Shown here piece by piece: positions 1 to 8,617 of a stretch of DNA of 64,000 nt. Made by a program: the position numbers and the translations under genes. Source of the DNA: Christensenella sp964438705 (GTDB taxonomy: Bacteria > Bacillota > Clostridia > Christensenellales > Christensenellaceae); assembly GCA_964438705.1 (NCBI GenBank), contig CAYTKQ010000002.1, positions 163,770 through 227,769 on the forward strand, given 5' to 3'. The first letter of the stretch is position 1. The number at the start of each line of letters is the position of its first letter. A model generated the notes under the pieces. It did no database searches. It was given only the letters and a program-made list of their open reading frames with translations, and had not been told where the DNA came from.

Positions 1-24
1 GCGTAATATAGAAAGGAACGGAAC

Positions 25-2295
25 ATGAAACAATTAAAAATGGGCGTCGTGGGCGGCGGCGGCGCGTTCTTCTTCCACAGCAACGGCGTAAAAAATTCGC
101 CGTACATAAAGTATGTAGCGATCTACGACGCAAATTTTGCCCACGCAAAAAAAATGGCGGCGCGCTATCGTGAAAACGAGATGACCGCATATGAAACGCT
201 GGATGAAATGCTGGATTCGGACATCGACGCGGTGCTGGTGATGGTGCCGCACCTGTATCATGAGGAAATCGTGGTGCGGTGCGCAAACAAGGGAAAGCAT
301 GTGCTGTGTGAAAAGCCGATGGGCATCACGGTGGAGGCGTGCCGCAATATGATCGCGGCGGCGAAGCAAAACAATGTGAAGCTGATGGTTGCGGAAAATC
401 ACCGTTTTCTGCCCGCGCACACCTGTGTGCACGACCTTGTCGCGCAGGGCGCGGTGGGGCAGGTGACACTCGTGCGCGCCTATGAGGGTGTAAATGAGAT
501 TCCCGGGCTGAGCGAAAGCGGTTTTTGGAAGGGCGATCCCATCAAGGCGGGCGGCGGCGCGCTGATGGATATGGCAGCGCACAAATTTGCGGCACTGGAA
601 TACATTCTGGGCAGCAAATGCGAAAAGGTGACGTGCGTGCTCGCCAAGCAGGCCATCAACCTGCCCGACAAAGCGGAAGACAACGCGCTCGCGATCGCGC
701 ACTTTGAAAACGGCGCAATCGCAGAAATCATCGTGAGCTTTACGCAGATGACTCCTCCCTTCAACAGTCTTGAAATCTATGGAACAGAAGGTTCGATATT
801 CGAGGATCACGCGAAGGAAAAACCCGTAAAAATTTATTCGTACAGCGATGTGATGGGCGAAAATCAGCAAATGTGGTTCGAGCCGGAGGTGGAGCACGCG
901 CCCTTCCCGGACTACTATCCGATTTCCGTGCGTTATACGGACGAGCACTTCGCAAAATCCGTGCTGGAAGACAAGGAGCCGGAATTCACCATGGAGCAGT
1001 CCATGAGCGCGATCGAATGCATTTTGGCAGGGTACCTCTCGCACATCGAGCAGCGGCCGGTGGAGCGCGCGGAAATTCTGAAAATGGCGGATGAGGGAAA
1101 GACGATGACCATTCTCGAACGGCTGGCGGAATCGATACCGATCAATAAAAATCTACCGGAGGTAAAGCAAGTGGAAGCAGTTGGATTCAGGAAGGAAGCG
1201 GCGCAGCGCGTGATGCAAAAATACGATCTGGACCTATTGATCGCGTCTTCACCCATCAATGTATATTATACGACGGGGCTGCCCGTGCTGCACAGCGCGC
1301 CCAACCCCATTCTGATGGCGCTTGCGAACCAGTATCCCTATCTGGGGCTCGTACGCCGCAGGGGCGAGAGCACGGTGGTGCACTGGAACGTATTTGTCAG
1401 CGCGAATGAGCTGTGCTGGGCGGATGATTCTGTGGGCATCGAAAGCCCGGAGGATGTGCAGTGTGCGCTGCGGCAAAAGATCAGAAAGTGGGGGTTTGCC
1501 AAGAAACGGATCGGTGTGGAATCCACGATCCCCAAATATGTGCTGGATGTTCTGAGCGAGGAAAAGGTGGACGCGCAGATCGTCGTCGCGGACGACGCGT
1601 TCCGTGAGCTGCGCATCATCAAGACAGATACGGAGATCGAATATATCACCAAAGCGACGCAGATCACAGAAACCGCGATTCTAAAATGCGCGGAGATCGT
1701 GAAGGTCGGCACCACAGACAACGAGCTTTTGCAGCTTGGCAAGCAGGTAATGCTTGAAGAGGGCGCGTCCGACTGGGATCACCTCACGCTGACCATCGGC
1801 GACTCCGACCCGGAAGCGCCGGGCACGGGCCGCGCGGCAAAAGCGGGAGAAATCCTGCGCATCGATTACGGCGCAACGTATAAGGGCTATGTGGCAGATG
1901 AAAATTATCATGTCGTGATCGGCGATGTGCCGAAGGAAGCGAAGGAGCACGTGGACGCGCTGATCGAATTTCAGGCCTATTTTGAAGAACGCATCAAGCC
2001 CGGCGTATCCATGAAGGCACTCGGTGAAGAAGCAATCGAATGGTATAAGAAGAGATACCCGCAGGGCATGGCGTTCTGCATCGGCCACAGCATCGGCCTC
2101 GAATGCGAGGATCAGCACCTGTTCGGCGCGTTCGGCGTGCTCGACACCACGTTTGAAAAGAACATGGTGTTTGAGATCGAAGCGTGGGAAAAATACGGCG
2201 GCGCACTGGTGGGCGTGGAAGACTGCTATGTGGTGACGGAGGACGGCTGCAAAAAAATTACCACATTAAATAAAAAGATTCACTCAATCAAATAA
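25..2295 (+). CDS. Gfo/Idh/MocA oxidoreductase fused in frame to an M24 (Xaa-Pro peptidase-like) domain
   Basis: The 756-residue protein joins two complete proteins. Residues 1-382 are a Gfo/Idh/MocA NAD(P)-dependent dehydrogenase (N-terminal GGGGAFF Rossmann loop, CEKPMG motif near residue 95). Residues 383-756 are an M24 creatinase/prolidase-like domain with the expected metal-ligand pattern: Asp in IDYGA, Asp in VADEN, His in GHSIG, Glu in FEIEAW and Glu in VGVED. Each half has the usual family length. The junction carries a Shine-Dalgarno sequence and a GTG, so the second half may also be translated alone. The gene heads a co-directional catabolic run; a GCG TAA at 1-6 may be the end of an upstream gene. 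Activity as a sugar/cyclitol dehydrogenase is inferred from family; the M24 substrate is unknown. A frameshift-born fusion or an assembly indel is the alternative reading. Confidence 0.88.
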   Translation: MKQLKMGVVGGGGAFFFHSNGVKNSPYIKYVAIYDANFAHAKKMAARYRENEMTAYETLDEMLDSDIDAVLVMVPHLYHEEIVVRCANKGKHVLCEKPMGITVEACRNMIAAAKQNNVKLMVAENHRFLPAHTCVHDLVAQGAVGQVTLVRAYEGVNEIPGLSESGFWKGDPIKAGGGALMDMAAHKFAALEYILGSKCEKVTCVLAKQAINLPDKAEDNALAIAHFENGAIAEIIVSFTQMTPPFNSLEIYGTEGSIFEDHAKEKPVKIYSYSDVMGENQQMWFEPEVEHAPFPDYYPISVRYTDEHFAKSVLEDKEPEFTMEQSMSAIECILAGYLSHIEQRPVERAEILKMADEGKTMTILERLAESIPINKNLPEVKQVEAVGFRKEAAQRVMQKYDLDLLIASSPINVYYTTGLPVLHSAPNPILMALANQYPYLGLVRRRGESTVVHWNVFVSANELCWADDSVGIESPEDVQCALRQKIRKWGFAKKRIGVESTIPKYVLDVLSEEKVDAQIVVADDAFRELRIIKTDTEIEYITKATQITETAILKCAEIVKVGTTDNELLQLGKQVMLEEGASDWDHLTLTIGDSDPEAPGTGRAAKAGEILRIDYGATYKGYVADENYHVVIGDVPKEAKEHVDALIEFQAYFEERIKPGVSMKALGEEAIEWYKKRYPQGMAFCIGHSIGLECEDQHLFGAFGVLDTTFEKNMVFEIEAWEKYGGALVGVEDCYVVTEDGCKKITTLNKKIHSIK
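1158..1173 (+). promoter_or_regulatory. Internal Shine-Dalgarno and GTG start inside the fusion gene
   Basis: GGAGGT at 1158-1163 is followed after 7 bases by GTG at 1171, in frame with the fusion and exactly at the boundary between its two domains. This is what the start of a separate M24 gene would look like. The other two frames have TAA at 1146 and 1163, so a single-base change nearby could have removed an ancestral stop. Confidence 0.6.
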
Positions 2296-2326
2296 ATAGA
2301 TATAATAGAGAAGGAGAGAACAGGTT

Positions 2327-3112
2327 ATGAATCCATTGATTATTGTCGCAACACCAAACATCTGCTGGCTGGAGCCGAGTGTAGATTATCCCAAGACCGC
2401 GCCGGAGATCGCCGAAGAGGCAGCAAAGTGCCGCGAGGCGGGTGCATCCGTGCTGCATTCCCACGGCGAGGGACAGTGGGTGGAGATGATCACGCAGGTG
2501 CGCGAAAAGAGCGATATCCTCGTGCAGAGCGGGATGTCGAGCATTCCGCTGCAGGAACGCATCGAGCTTTTCGAGCAGAAATCCGAGATGGTTTCCATCA
2601 TTGCGAACCATCACGCGGAGGCGTTCAAGGAGCTCAATTGCGATATGCTGCATCCGCTTGCGGAGCTCGAGGAATATGCCGAGGCATGCCGCAAGTATCG
2701 CGTGAAGCCGGAATTTGAAATATGGCACGCCGGCTCCATCTGGAACCTGAACAAGTTGATCGAAAACGGATATCTGGACGGCCCCTATATCACCACGCTG
2801 TTCTTCGGATGGCCGGGCGGCACATGGTCGCCGCCGACGGTGGAGGAATATCTGTATCGCAGGAGCCTGATGCCCGAGGGCAGCGCCATGACGGTGAGCA
2901 TCATGTGCGAAGAGCAGATGGATATCATGGTCGCGGCCATCATGCAGGGCGACAACGTCCGCGTGGGTACGGAGGACTATCCGTATAACCGTCAGGGCAA
3001 GCTGTGCACAACGCACGAGCTGGTCAAGGAGATCGCGGATATTTCAAGAATGCTGGGCAGGGAGATCGCCACACCCGCCGTTGCGCGCGAAATTCTGGGG
3101 CTTTACGACTGA
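2327..3112 (+). CDS. BKACE family beta-keto acid cleavage enzyme (DUF849)
   Basis: The 261-residue protein has the features of the BKACE family, TIM-barrel zinc enzymes that condense a beta-keto acid with acetyl-CoA and release a new beta-keto acid and an acyl-CoA (Kce of lysine fermentation is the prototype). Visible features are the zinc-ligand pair in LHSHGEGQW, a further Glu in RVGTED, the GSIWN segment and FFGWPGGTW. Length is slightly short of the usual 270-310. The start is fixed by GAAGGAGAG upstream. It follows the dehydrogenase fusion by 31 bases and precedes an SDR, so it probably acts on a keto acid formed by these dehydrogenases. The substrate cannot be read from the sequence. 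Confidence 0.88.
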   Translation: MNPLIIVATPNICWLEPSVDYPKTAPEIAEEAAKCREAGASVLHSHGEGQWVEMITQVREKSDILVQSGMSSIPLQERIELFEQKSEMVSIIANHHAEAFKELNCDMLHPLAELEEYAEACRKYRVKPEFEIWHAGSIWNLNKLIENGYLDGPYITTLFFGWPGGTWSPPTVEEYLYRRSLMPEGSAMTVSIMCEEQMDIMVAAIMQGDNVRVGTEDYPYNRQGKLCTTHELVKEIADISRMLGREIATPAVAREILGLYD

Positions 3113-3126
3113 ACGGGGGAGAAAAC

Positions 3127-3897
3127 ATGACAGATCAAAAGGTTGCAATCATCACAGGCGCGGCAAACGGCATCGGTCAGGCGACCGCTTATAAATTCGC
3201 AAACGAGGGCTATGCCGTAGCCATCGTGGACGTGAACCCGACGCTCGTTGAGACGGAAAAAACCATTCGCGAAAAGGGACAGGAATGCTTCGCGTATGTG
3301 GGCGACGTTTCCAGCACCGATCAGATGAGCGAATTCGTTTCGCAAATCATCGAAAAATACGGGCGTATCGACGTGCTCAATAACAACGCGGGAATCGTCG
3401 TTGTCAAGCCGCTCGAGGATACGACGTTTGAGGAATTTCAGAAGGTGGCGGCGGTCAACATCGGGGGGACGTTCCTGCTTTGCAAGCTGGTGCTCCCCAC
3501 CATGAAGAGCCAGAAAAGAGGCGCGATCGTCAATCTGGGCTCGGTGTCCGGGCATGTCGGGCAGACGGAGCACGCCATCTACGGCGCGACCAAGGGGGCG
3601 GTGATCGCCTTTACGCGCGCGGTGGCGTGGGAGGTGGCGGACTTCAACATACGCGTGAATTCGGTGAGTCCCGGGTCGGTGGACACCCCCATGCTGCGTT
3701 CGGATATCACGCTCGAATCCAACCGGCTGGGCATCCCGTATGAAGAAGTCAAGGCGCTCAGGGAAACGGAGCAGGCGTTCAACCGGTGGGCGGACCCGTC
3801 GGAAATCGCGGAAGCCATCTTCTTTCTGGCGAGCGAAAAGGCCTCGTTCGTCACGGGCTCGGATTTGCTGGTAGATTGCGGGTGGGTCGCGAAATAA
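3127..3897 (+). CDS. Short-chain dehydrogenase/reductase (SDR)
   Basis: A classical SDR of 256 residues: cofactor loop TGAANGIG, structural NNAG, catalytic Ser in GSVSG, YGATK active site, then the SPGSVDTPM loop. It would oxidise or reduce a hydroxyl/keto group with NAD(P). The ATG at 3127 is chosen because it has GGGGGAG upstream and places the TGxxxGxG loop at residue 10; the frame stays open upstream to 3004, but that stretch belongs to the previous gene. It lies 14 bases after the BKACE gene. Substrate unknown; a role in the sugar/cyclitol pathway is inferred from context. Confidence 0.9.
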   Translation: MTDQKVAIITGAANGIGQATAYKFANEGYAVAIVDVNPTLVETEKTIREKGQECFAYVGDVSSTDQMSEFVSQIIEKYGRIDVLNNNAGIVVVKPLEDTTFEEFQKVAAVNIGGTFLLCKLVLPTMKSQKRGAIVNLGSVSGHVGQTEHAIYGATKGAVIAFTRAVAWEVADFNIRVNSVSPGSVDTPMLRSDITLESNRLGIPYEEVKALRETEQAFNRWADPSEIAEAIFFLASEKASFVTGSDLLVDCGWVAK

Positions 3898-3940
3898 CGC
3901 GGCACGCGCGGACAAACAAAAGATAAGAGAGGGATTGGGT

Positions 3941-4675
3941 TTGCAAGACGCTAACACAGGATATGTAACGGTAAAACGCCAGAACACCACGGAGATCATT
4001 GTAGAGAACCTTCTGCAAAAGATCAAGGAGAAGGAACTCAAGCCGGGGGACAAGCTTCCGCCCGAACGCGAGCTCGCCGCAATGATGAATACGAGCAGGC
4101 CGTCTCTGCGCGAGGCGATCAAGGCACTGCAAATGATGAATGTGCTCGACGTCCGGCAGGGCGCGGGAACATACATCAAGCATCTCGAGACGGAAAGCAT
4201 CGTGGATCATCTGGATATCGTCTTCAAGGTGGACGACACGCTGCGGCAGGATCTTTATGAAGCGCGTGAGCTTCTGGAATCCGCGATGGCGCGTATGGCA
4301 GTCTTGAAGATGGATGAGCAAACCATTGGGGCGATCCGCGAGAATGTGAGGCGGGGCGCTGAAAACGTGGAGAATCCGGACGTGTTTTTGCAGCTTGACA
4401 TCGAGCTGCATGAATTGATCCTGAACGCGGTGGATAACCGAATCCTCAACATGTTTATTCAGTCCATCAACAAGATCAGCATTGTAATGCGGAAAAAGAC
4501 GAACAGCTCACTGGCGATCCGCAAGAAGGCAGTCACGGACCACAACCGCATCTGGCGCGCAATCGAAAAGCGCGACGCTGCGGCGGTCGGGGCGGCAATG
4601 ATGAAGCATTTGAAAAATGTGGAAAAATATTATGTCAGCCAGACGAGCGGAAATGGAAAGGACAATGAAGCATAA
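3941..4675 (+). CDS. GntR family regulator, FadR subfamily (FCD domain)
   Basis: About 244 residues. The N-terminal winged helix includes KLPPERELAAMMNTSRPSL and the wing QGAGTYI. The C-terminal all-helical FCD domain has the Asp/His residues typical of metal- or acid-binding members (QLDIELHELI, DHNRI, MKHLKN). No ATG fits: TTG at 3941 has AGAGGG 7 bases upstream; TTG at 3935 is the alternative. FadR-type regulators usually respond to sugar acids or other carboxylates. It overlaps the next gene by 11 bases and may control the transporter promoter at 5673-5701, where an ACCAA/TTGGT inverted repeat flanks the -10. Confidence 0.88.
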   Translation: MQDANTGYVTVKRQNTTEIIVENLLQKIKEKELKPGDKLPPERELAAMMNTSRPSLREAIKALQMMNVLDVRQGAGTYIKHLETESIVDHLDIVFKVDDTLRQDLYEARELLESAMARMAVLKMDEQTIGAIRENVRRGAENVENPDVFLQLDIELHELILNAVDNRILNMFIQSINKISIVMRKKTNSSLAIRKKAVTDHNRIWRAIEKRDAAAVGAAMMKHLKNVEKYYVSQTSGNGKDNEA

Positions 4676-5609
4676 ATATTTGGTGACCGGAGCCACGGGC
4701 TGCATCGGTTCGTGGGTCACAAGAAATCTTGTGAAGGATGGCGAGAGCGTGTATGCGCTCGTGCGCGATCCCAAAAAGCTGCAAAGCCTGCGGCTCATTA
4801 TGACGCAGGAGGAAATCGACGAGATACACATCATTAAGGGAGACATCCTAGACGCGGCGCTGATCCGAGAAACCGTTCTGCAGGAGGGGATCACAAAAAT
4901 CATCCACCTTGCCGCCATGCAGATGCCGTTTTGCGCGGCAGACCCCGTGCGGGGCGCACGGGTGAATGTGGAGGGAACGGTAAACGTTTTCGAGGCGGCA
5001 AAGGCCGCGGGTCTCCCCTCGATTGTATACTCGAGCAGCACGGCGGTGTACGGCAAAAATTTTGAGTACGAAAACGGCGTGTTCAATCATGCATCGCCCT
5101 TCCTGCCGCATTCCCACTATGGCGTATACAAAATCGCAAACGAGGGAAGCGCGAAGATCTACTATGAAAACGACGGGATATCGAGCATCGGCATCCGTCC
5201 ATATGTGGTGTACGGCCCAATGCGCGATCAGGGTATGACCTCCACACCCACCACGGCTATCAAGATGGCGGTACAGGGGGAGGAATACAAAATATCCTTT
5301 GGCGGCTGGTGTGATTTCCAGTATGCGGAAGACACCGCAAGGGCTTTCATTGCCGCGGCGAATGCGGATTTTGTGGGGGCAGAGGTGTTCAACCTGGGCG
5401 GCGAGCGCGTCAGCGTGCCGCAGATCATAGAGGCGATCGACAATGTATGTCCGAATGCGTCCATCACATACGACGATATCCCGCTGCCCTTTCCGCAGTT
5501 TGAAAACGGCGGAGAGCTGGAAAAGGTGATTGGCAAGCTCGAAATCACGCCGCTTGCACAGGGAATCGCGCAAAGCGCGGAGATATTCAGGCGCGCACAG
5601 GGCATGTGA
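4665..5609 (+). CDS. NAD-dependent epimerase/dehydratase family protein
   Basis: An extended SDR of about 314 residues with the NAD loop VTGATGCIGSW at the N-terminus, a YSSSTAVYG segment and the catalytic pattern YGVYK. Members epimerise or dehydrate nucleotide sugars or oxidise aldonates. ATG 4665 is taken as the start because it puts the Rossmann loop at the extreme N-terminus and overlaps the gntR stop, as expected for translational coupling; GGAAAGG lies just upstream. ATG 4653 is an alternative. It closes the first transcription unit, before a promoter region at 5663-5709. Confidence 0.87.
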   Translation: MKHKYLVTGATGCIGSWVTRNLVKDGESVYALVRDPKKLQSLRLIMTQEEIDEIHIIKGDILDAALIRETVLQEGITKIIHLAAMQMPFCAADPVRGARVNVEGTVNVFEAAKAAGLPSIVYSSSTAVYGKNFEYENGVFNHASPFLPHSHYGVYKIANEGSAKIYYENDGISSIGIRPYVVYGPMRDQGMTSTPTTAIKMAVQGEEYKISFGGWCDFQYAEDTARAFIAAANADFVGAEVFNLGGERVSVPQIIEAIDNVCPNASITYDDIPLPFPQFENGGELEKVIGKLEITPLAQGIAQSAEIFRRAQGM

Positions 5610-5662
5610 CAGCCCACGCTTCAGAAAAAACGCATGCGTTGCACAATATGCAAGGCACAAGG

Positions 5663-5709
5663 CACAATTGTATTGTGTACGGGCAGCGATACCAATATAA
5701 TCTTGGTAT
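5663..5709 (+). promoter_or_regulatory. Promoter with two overlapping inverted repeats before the sugar transporter
   Basis: A -35 TTGTGT (5673-5678) and a -10 TATAAT (5696-5701) are 17 bases apart. CACAAT-TGT-ATTGTG (5663-5677) overlaps the -35, and ATACCAA-N7-TTGGTAT (5689-5709) encloses the -10 in its spacer. The second repeat has half-sites like those of GntR/FadR operators, although in everted order, so the GntR protein at 3941-4675 is the first candidate regulator. The first repeat could bind another repressor. Confidence 0.6.
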
Positions 5710-5902
5710 AAGCTAGACGACAAAACTATTTAAAAGATATTCAGCGAGAACAACTAAAACAAAAAGGGATTTGGGAAAGGCATTGATACGATGGCATGCT
5801 TTGTGTATCCGTTTTACCCAAAATCCGGCTCTTAGGTACATGATTTGCGGCAGCAAGAACGCGGCCGTGTGAAAAGAAAACAATAAAAACGGAGGAAAGA
5901 AA
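5710..5902 (+). other. Long untranslated leader with possible RNA structure
   Basis: No gene is visible in this stretch of about 190 bases. If transcription starts near 5708 it forms the leader of the transporter mRNA. It contains long-range complementarity (GGATTTGGG near 5770 with CCCAAAATCC near 5818, and GATAC with GTATC inside). It matches no riboswitch class I recognise and has no T-run, so it is recorded only as a possible structured leader. Confidence 0.3.
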
Positions 5903-6946
5903 ATGAAAAAAGGTTTATTTCTGGTAATCGTTCTGGTCGTTCTTCTGGCTATGAGCGCGTGCGCGGCCCCGGCCGCTCCCCAAGCGCCTTCGACGGAGGC
6001 TTCTCAAGACAATCAGGCCGGCGCGGACAACACCGCATCCGAACCTGCTGCGGCAGGCGGTGAAATGACGATTGGCGTAACGATGCAGGGGAACCAGAGC
6101 GGTTTCGTGCAGTATCTCACATCCGGAATCTATGAATATCAGAAAAACAGTGCGCCCGATGTGAAGCTTGACGTTGTGTTTGCGGACGACGACGCGGCAA
6201 AACAACACAGCCAGATCGAGACGTTCATCTCCAAGGGCGTGAAAGCAATCATCATGAACCCTGTGGATAAAGTGCAGGGGGCGGCGGCCGTGGATATGGC
6301 AGCAGACGCAGGCATCCCGATCATCACGCTGAATACGACGACGGACAGCACGAAAAATGCGGCGCACGTCGGCTCTGACGATGTGGAATCCGGACGCATG
6401 CAGATGCAGCGCCTGATCGACGTGGTGGGAAAAGACGCGAAGATCGCTTATGTAGATGCAGTTCTTGGGCATTCCGCTCAGGTTAACCGTGCGCTGGGCT
6501 ACAAAGAGATTCTGGAAGCAAACCCGACCGTCACACTGGTTACCACCGGCGTGGGCAATTGGTCGGCGGACGAATCCATGAAGCTGGTTGAAAACTGGCT
6601 GCAATCCGGTCAGGAGATCGACGCGATCGCCTGCGAGGCAGACTGTCAATTGACGGGCGTCATCACGGCTGTGGAAAATGCCAACATGATCGGCAAGATC
6701 GTGCTGAGTGGCATGGACTGCGATCCGCTTATCATGGACGCGATCGAAGCGGGCAAGGTAGACAGCTCCATTTGGCAGGACGGGCTTGGTCAGGGCGAAA
6801 ACGCGCTCAGGCTGGCGATCGCCGCTGCAAATGGCGAGACGGTCGAAGACTTCATGATCCCCTATGAACTGTGCACGAAGGAAAACGTTGCGGATTATCG
6901 CGTTCAGGCAGAAGCCAGAGACGCGCTGGCAAAAACATATTTCTAA
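5903..6946 (+). CDS. Sugar ABC transporter substrate-binding lipoprotein (RbsB-like)
   Basis: A 347-residue periplasmic-binding-protein type 1 (RbsB/XylF-like) lipoprotein. A signal peptide ends in a lipobox with the lipidated Cys at residue 20 (LLAMSAC), followed by an Ala/Pro/Gln-rich linker and the mature domain starting near ITIGVTMQG. It would capture a sugar or cyclitol outside the membrane and deliver it to the ATPase and permease encoded next. GGAGGAAAG sits before the ATG. A GC-rich hairpin follows the stop. The ligand is unknown; neighbouring enzymes suggest a polyol, cyclitol or sugar acid. Confidence 0.93.
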   Translation: MKKGLFLVIVLVVLLAMSACAAPAAPQAPSTEASQDNQAGADNTASEPAAAGGEMTIGVTMQGNQSGFVQYLTSGIYEYQKNSAPDVKLDVVFADDDAAKQHSQIETFISKGVKAIIMNPVDKVQGAAAVDMAADAGIPIITLNTTTDSTKNAAHVGSDDVESGRMQMQRLIDVVGKDAKIAYVDAVLGHSAQVNRALGYKEILEANPTVTLVTTGVGNWSADESMKLVENWLQSGQEIDAIACEADCQLTGVITAVENANMIGKIVLSGMDCDPLIMDAIEAGKVDSSIWQDGLGQGENALRLAIAAANGETVEDFMIPYELCTKENVADYRVQAEARDALAKTYF

Positions 6947-6966
6947 GAAGCAAGCGGGAGAAGCAA

Positions 6967-6991
6967 GGGCGGCGGAATATGACCGCCGCCC
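6967..6991 (+). other. GC-rich intercistronic hairpin after binding-protein gene
   Basis: GGGCGGCGG and CCGCCGCCC form a perfect 9-bp stem with a 7-base loop and no T-run. Placed between binding-protein and ATPase genes, it probably protects the upstream mRNA or partly terminates, giving more binding protein than ATPase, as known for malE-type operons. Equivalent hairpins occur in the other two transporter operons of this window. Confidence 0.6.
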
Positions 6992-7102
6992 AAATTCCCC
7001 GATAAACGGAAGGCGCAAAGCAAGCGATGCGCAAAAGCCGCCAAAGGAAGCGCCGATGTGGTGCTGACGGGCGCGCGGATATGGTTTAGGAAAGGGGCTG
7101 CA

Positions 7103-8617
7103 ATGATGTCGGGCGAAGTCATTCTCGAAATGAAAAACATAGATATGCGGTTCAAAGGCGTTCACGCACTGGATGATGTGTCGATCACTCTGCGCGCGGG
7201 CGAAGTTCACGCCCTTGTGGGCGAGAACGGCGCCGGGAAATCAACGCTGATGAAAATATTGATTGGCCTGTATCAGCCGGTGAGCGGGGAAATTATCTAT
7301 AAAGGTGAAAAAGTGGAATTCAAATCCGTTATGGATACCAAAAACCTCGGCATCAGCATGATCTTTCAGGAGTTCAATCAGGTGACCCAAATGACGGTCA
7401 TGGAAAATATCTATTTGGGGCGGGAACCCAAAACAAAGTACGGCATGGTGGATTACAAAAAAATGTATGAGGATTCCAGAAAATTGCTGGAACGGCTGGG
7501 CGTGAATCTGGACCCGAAGGCAAAAATGTGCGATCTCACGGTGGCGAGCCATCAACTGGTGGAGATCGTAAAAGCGATTTCTTATAACGCGCAGATCATT
7601 ATAATGGACGAACCCACCTCCGCGCTCAATCAGGCGGAGATCAAATACTTATTGGAAATGGTCGAAAAGCTGAGAGCGGAAGGCAAGTCAATCGTATTCA
7701 TCTCGCATAAAATGGATGAGATCTATGGCGTGTGCACCCGCGCGACGATCCTGCGGGATGGGAAATTCATCCATTCGGGGCTCGTGAAAGACATCAAGGA
7801 AAGCGAGCTCATCAAAATGATGGTCGACCGCGAGGTCACCGAGCTGTTCCCCAAAATGGAGGCGGAAATCGGCGAGGTGATCTTGGAGGTGAAAAACCTC
7901 ACCAGAAAAGATGATTTTCAAAACATCAGCTTTCAGCTGCACAAGGGAGAAATATTGGGCATTGCTGGACTGATGGGCGCGGGGCGCACGGAGGTCGTGG
8001 AGGCGATCGTCGGGCTGCGGCCTTTTGACAGCGGCGAAATCTATTTTCACGGCGAGCGCATCGTGAATAAAATCCCCGAGGATGCGGTGAAGCGGGGCAT
8101 CATCATGGTACCGGAGGACAGAAAGAAAAACGGGCTGGTGCTCAAGCTGAGCGTGCGCGACAACATCCTGATGTCCGCGCTCAAAAAGTGCGTGCGCGGC
8201 GGCCTGATCCGCAAGGAACTCGAGAATAAGGCGTGTGATGAATTTGGAACCAAGCTTGAGATCAAGATGAGCAGCTCTAAGCAGATTTGTGCGAATTTGT
8301 CGGGGGGCAATCAGCAGAAGGTGGTCATATCCCGCATATTGAATGCGGAGCCGGAGGTCATCATTTTGGATGAACCGACGCGCGGTATCGACGTGAAGAC
8401 GAAATCCGACATCCACAGGCTGATGTCTTCACTGGCGCAGGAGGGCAAAGCGATCATCATGGTGTCCTCGGAGATCCCGGAGGTACTGGGTATGAGCGAC
8501 AGGGTGATCGTGCTGCACGAGGGCGTTTTGACGGGAACGCTCGACCGGAGCGATTTTGATTCCGGTCGCGTGATGGAACTGGCTGTAAAAGAAGAAGCGG
8601 AGGAACAGGCGTTATGA
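7103..8617 (+). CDS. Sugar ABC transporter ATP-binding protein (RbsA/MglA type)
   Basis: A fused dual ATPase of about 504 residues. The first nucleotide-binding domain has Walker A GENGAGKST and Walker B IIMDEPTSAL, with the signature relaxed to LTVAS. The second has a degenerate Walker A (GLMGAGRTE) and a canonical LSGGNQQK signature with ILDEPTRGID. This pattern is typical of RbsA/MglA proteins. ATG 7103 (or 7106) follows AAAGGGG; upstream in-frame codons belong to the intergenic region. It overlaps the permease gene by 4 bases. Confidence 0.94.
   Translation: MMSGEVILEMKNIDMRFKGVHALDDVSITLRAGEVHALVGENGAGKSTLMKILIGLYQPVSGEIIYKGEKVEFKSVMDTKNLGISMIFQEFNQVTQMTVMENIYLGREPKTKYGMVDYKKMYEDSRKLLERLGVNLDPKAKMCDLTVASHQLVEIVKAISYNAQIIIMDEPTSALNQAEIKYLLEMVEKLRAEGKSIVFISHKMDEIYGVCTRATILRDGKFIHSGLVKDIKESELIKMMVDREVTELFPKMEAEIGEVILEVKNLTRKDDFQNISFQLHKGEILGIAGLMGAGRTEVVEAIVGLRPFDSGEIYFHGERIVNKIPEDAVKRGIIMVPEDRKKNGLVLKLSVRDNILMSALKKCVRGGLIRKELENKACDEFGTKLEIKMSSSKQICANLSGGNQQKVVISRILNAEPEVIILDEPTRGIDVKTKSDIHRLMSSLAQEGKAIIMVSSEIPEVLGMSDRVIVLHEGVLTGTLDRSDFDSGRVMELAVKEEAEEQAL

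Noticed and set aside
34..2118. Long minus-strand frames (up to 336 codons) opposite the first gene
   Set aside because: They lie antisense to a clear two-domain enzyme, lack binding sites and are rich in His/Arg/Cys, as expected from a GC-rich third-position shadow.
5710..5902. Known riboswitch class in the transporter leader
   Set aside because: No signature of TPP, SAM, purine, glycine, c-di-GMP, T-box or preQ1 elements was recognised; kept only as a possible structured leader.
5915..7210. 431-codon minus-strand frame over the binding-protein gene
   Set aside because: Antisense to a clear lipoprotein gene; composition dominated by Arg, His and Cys; no family resemblance.
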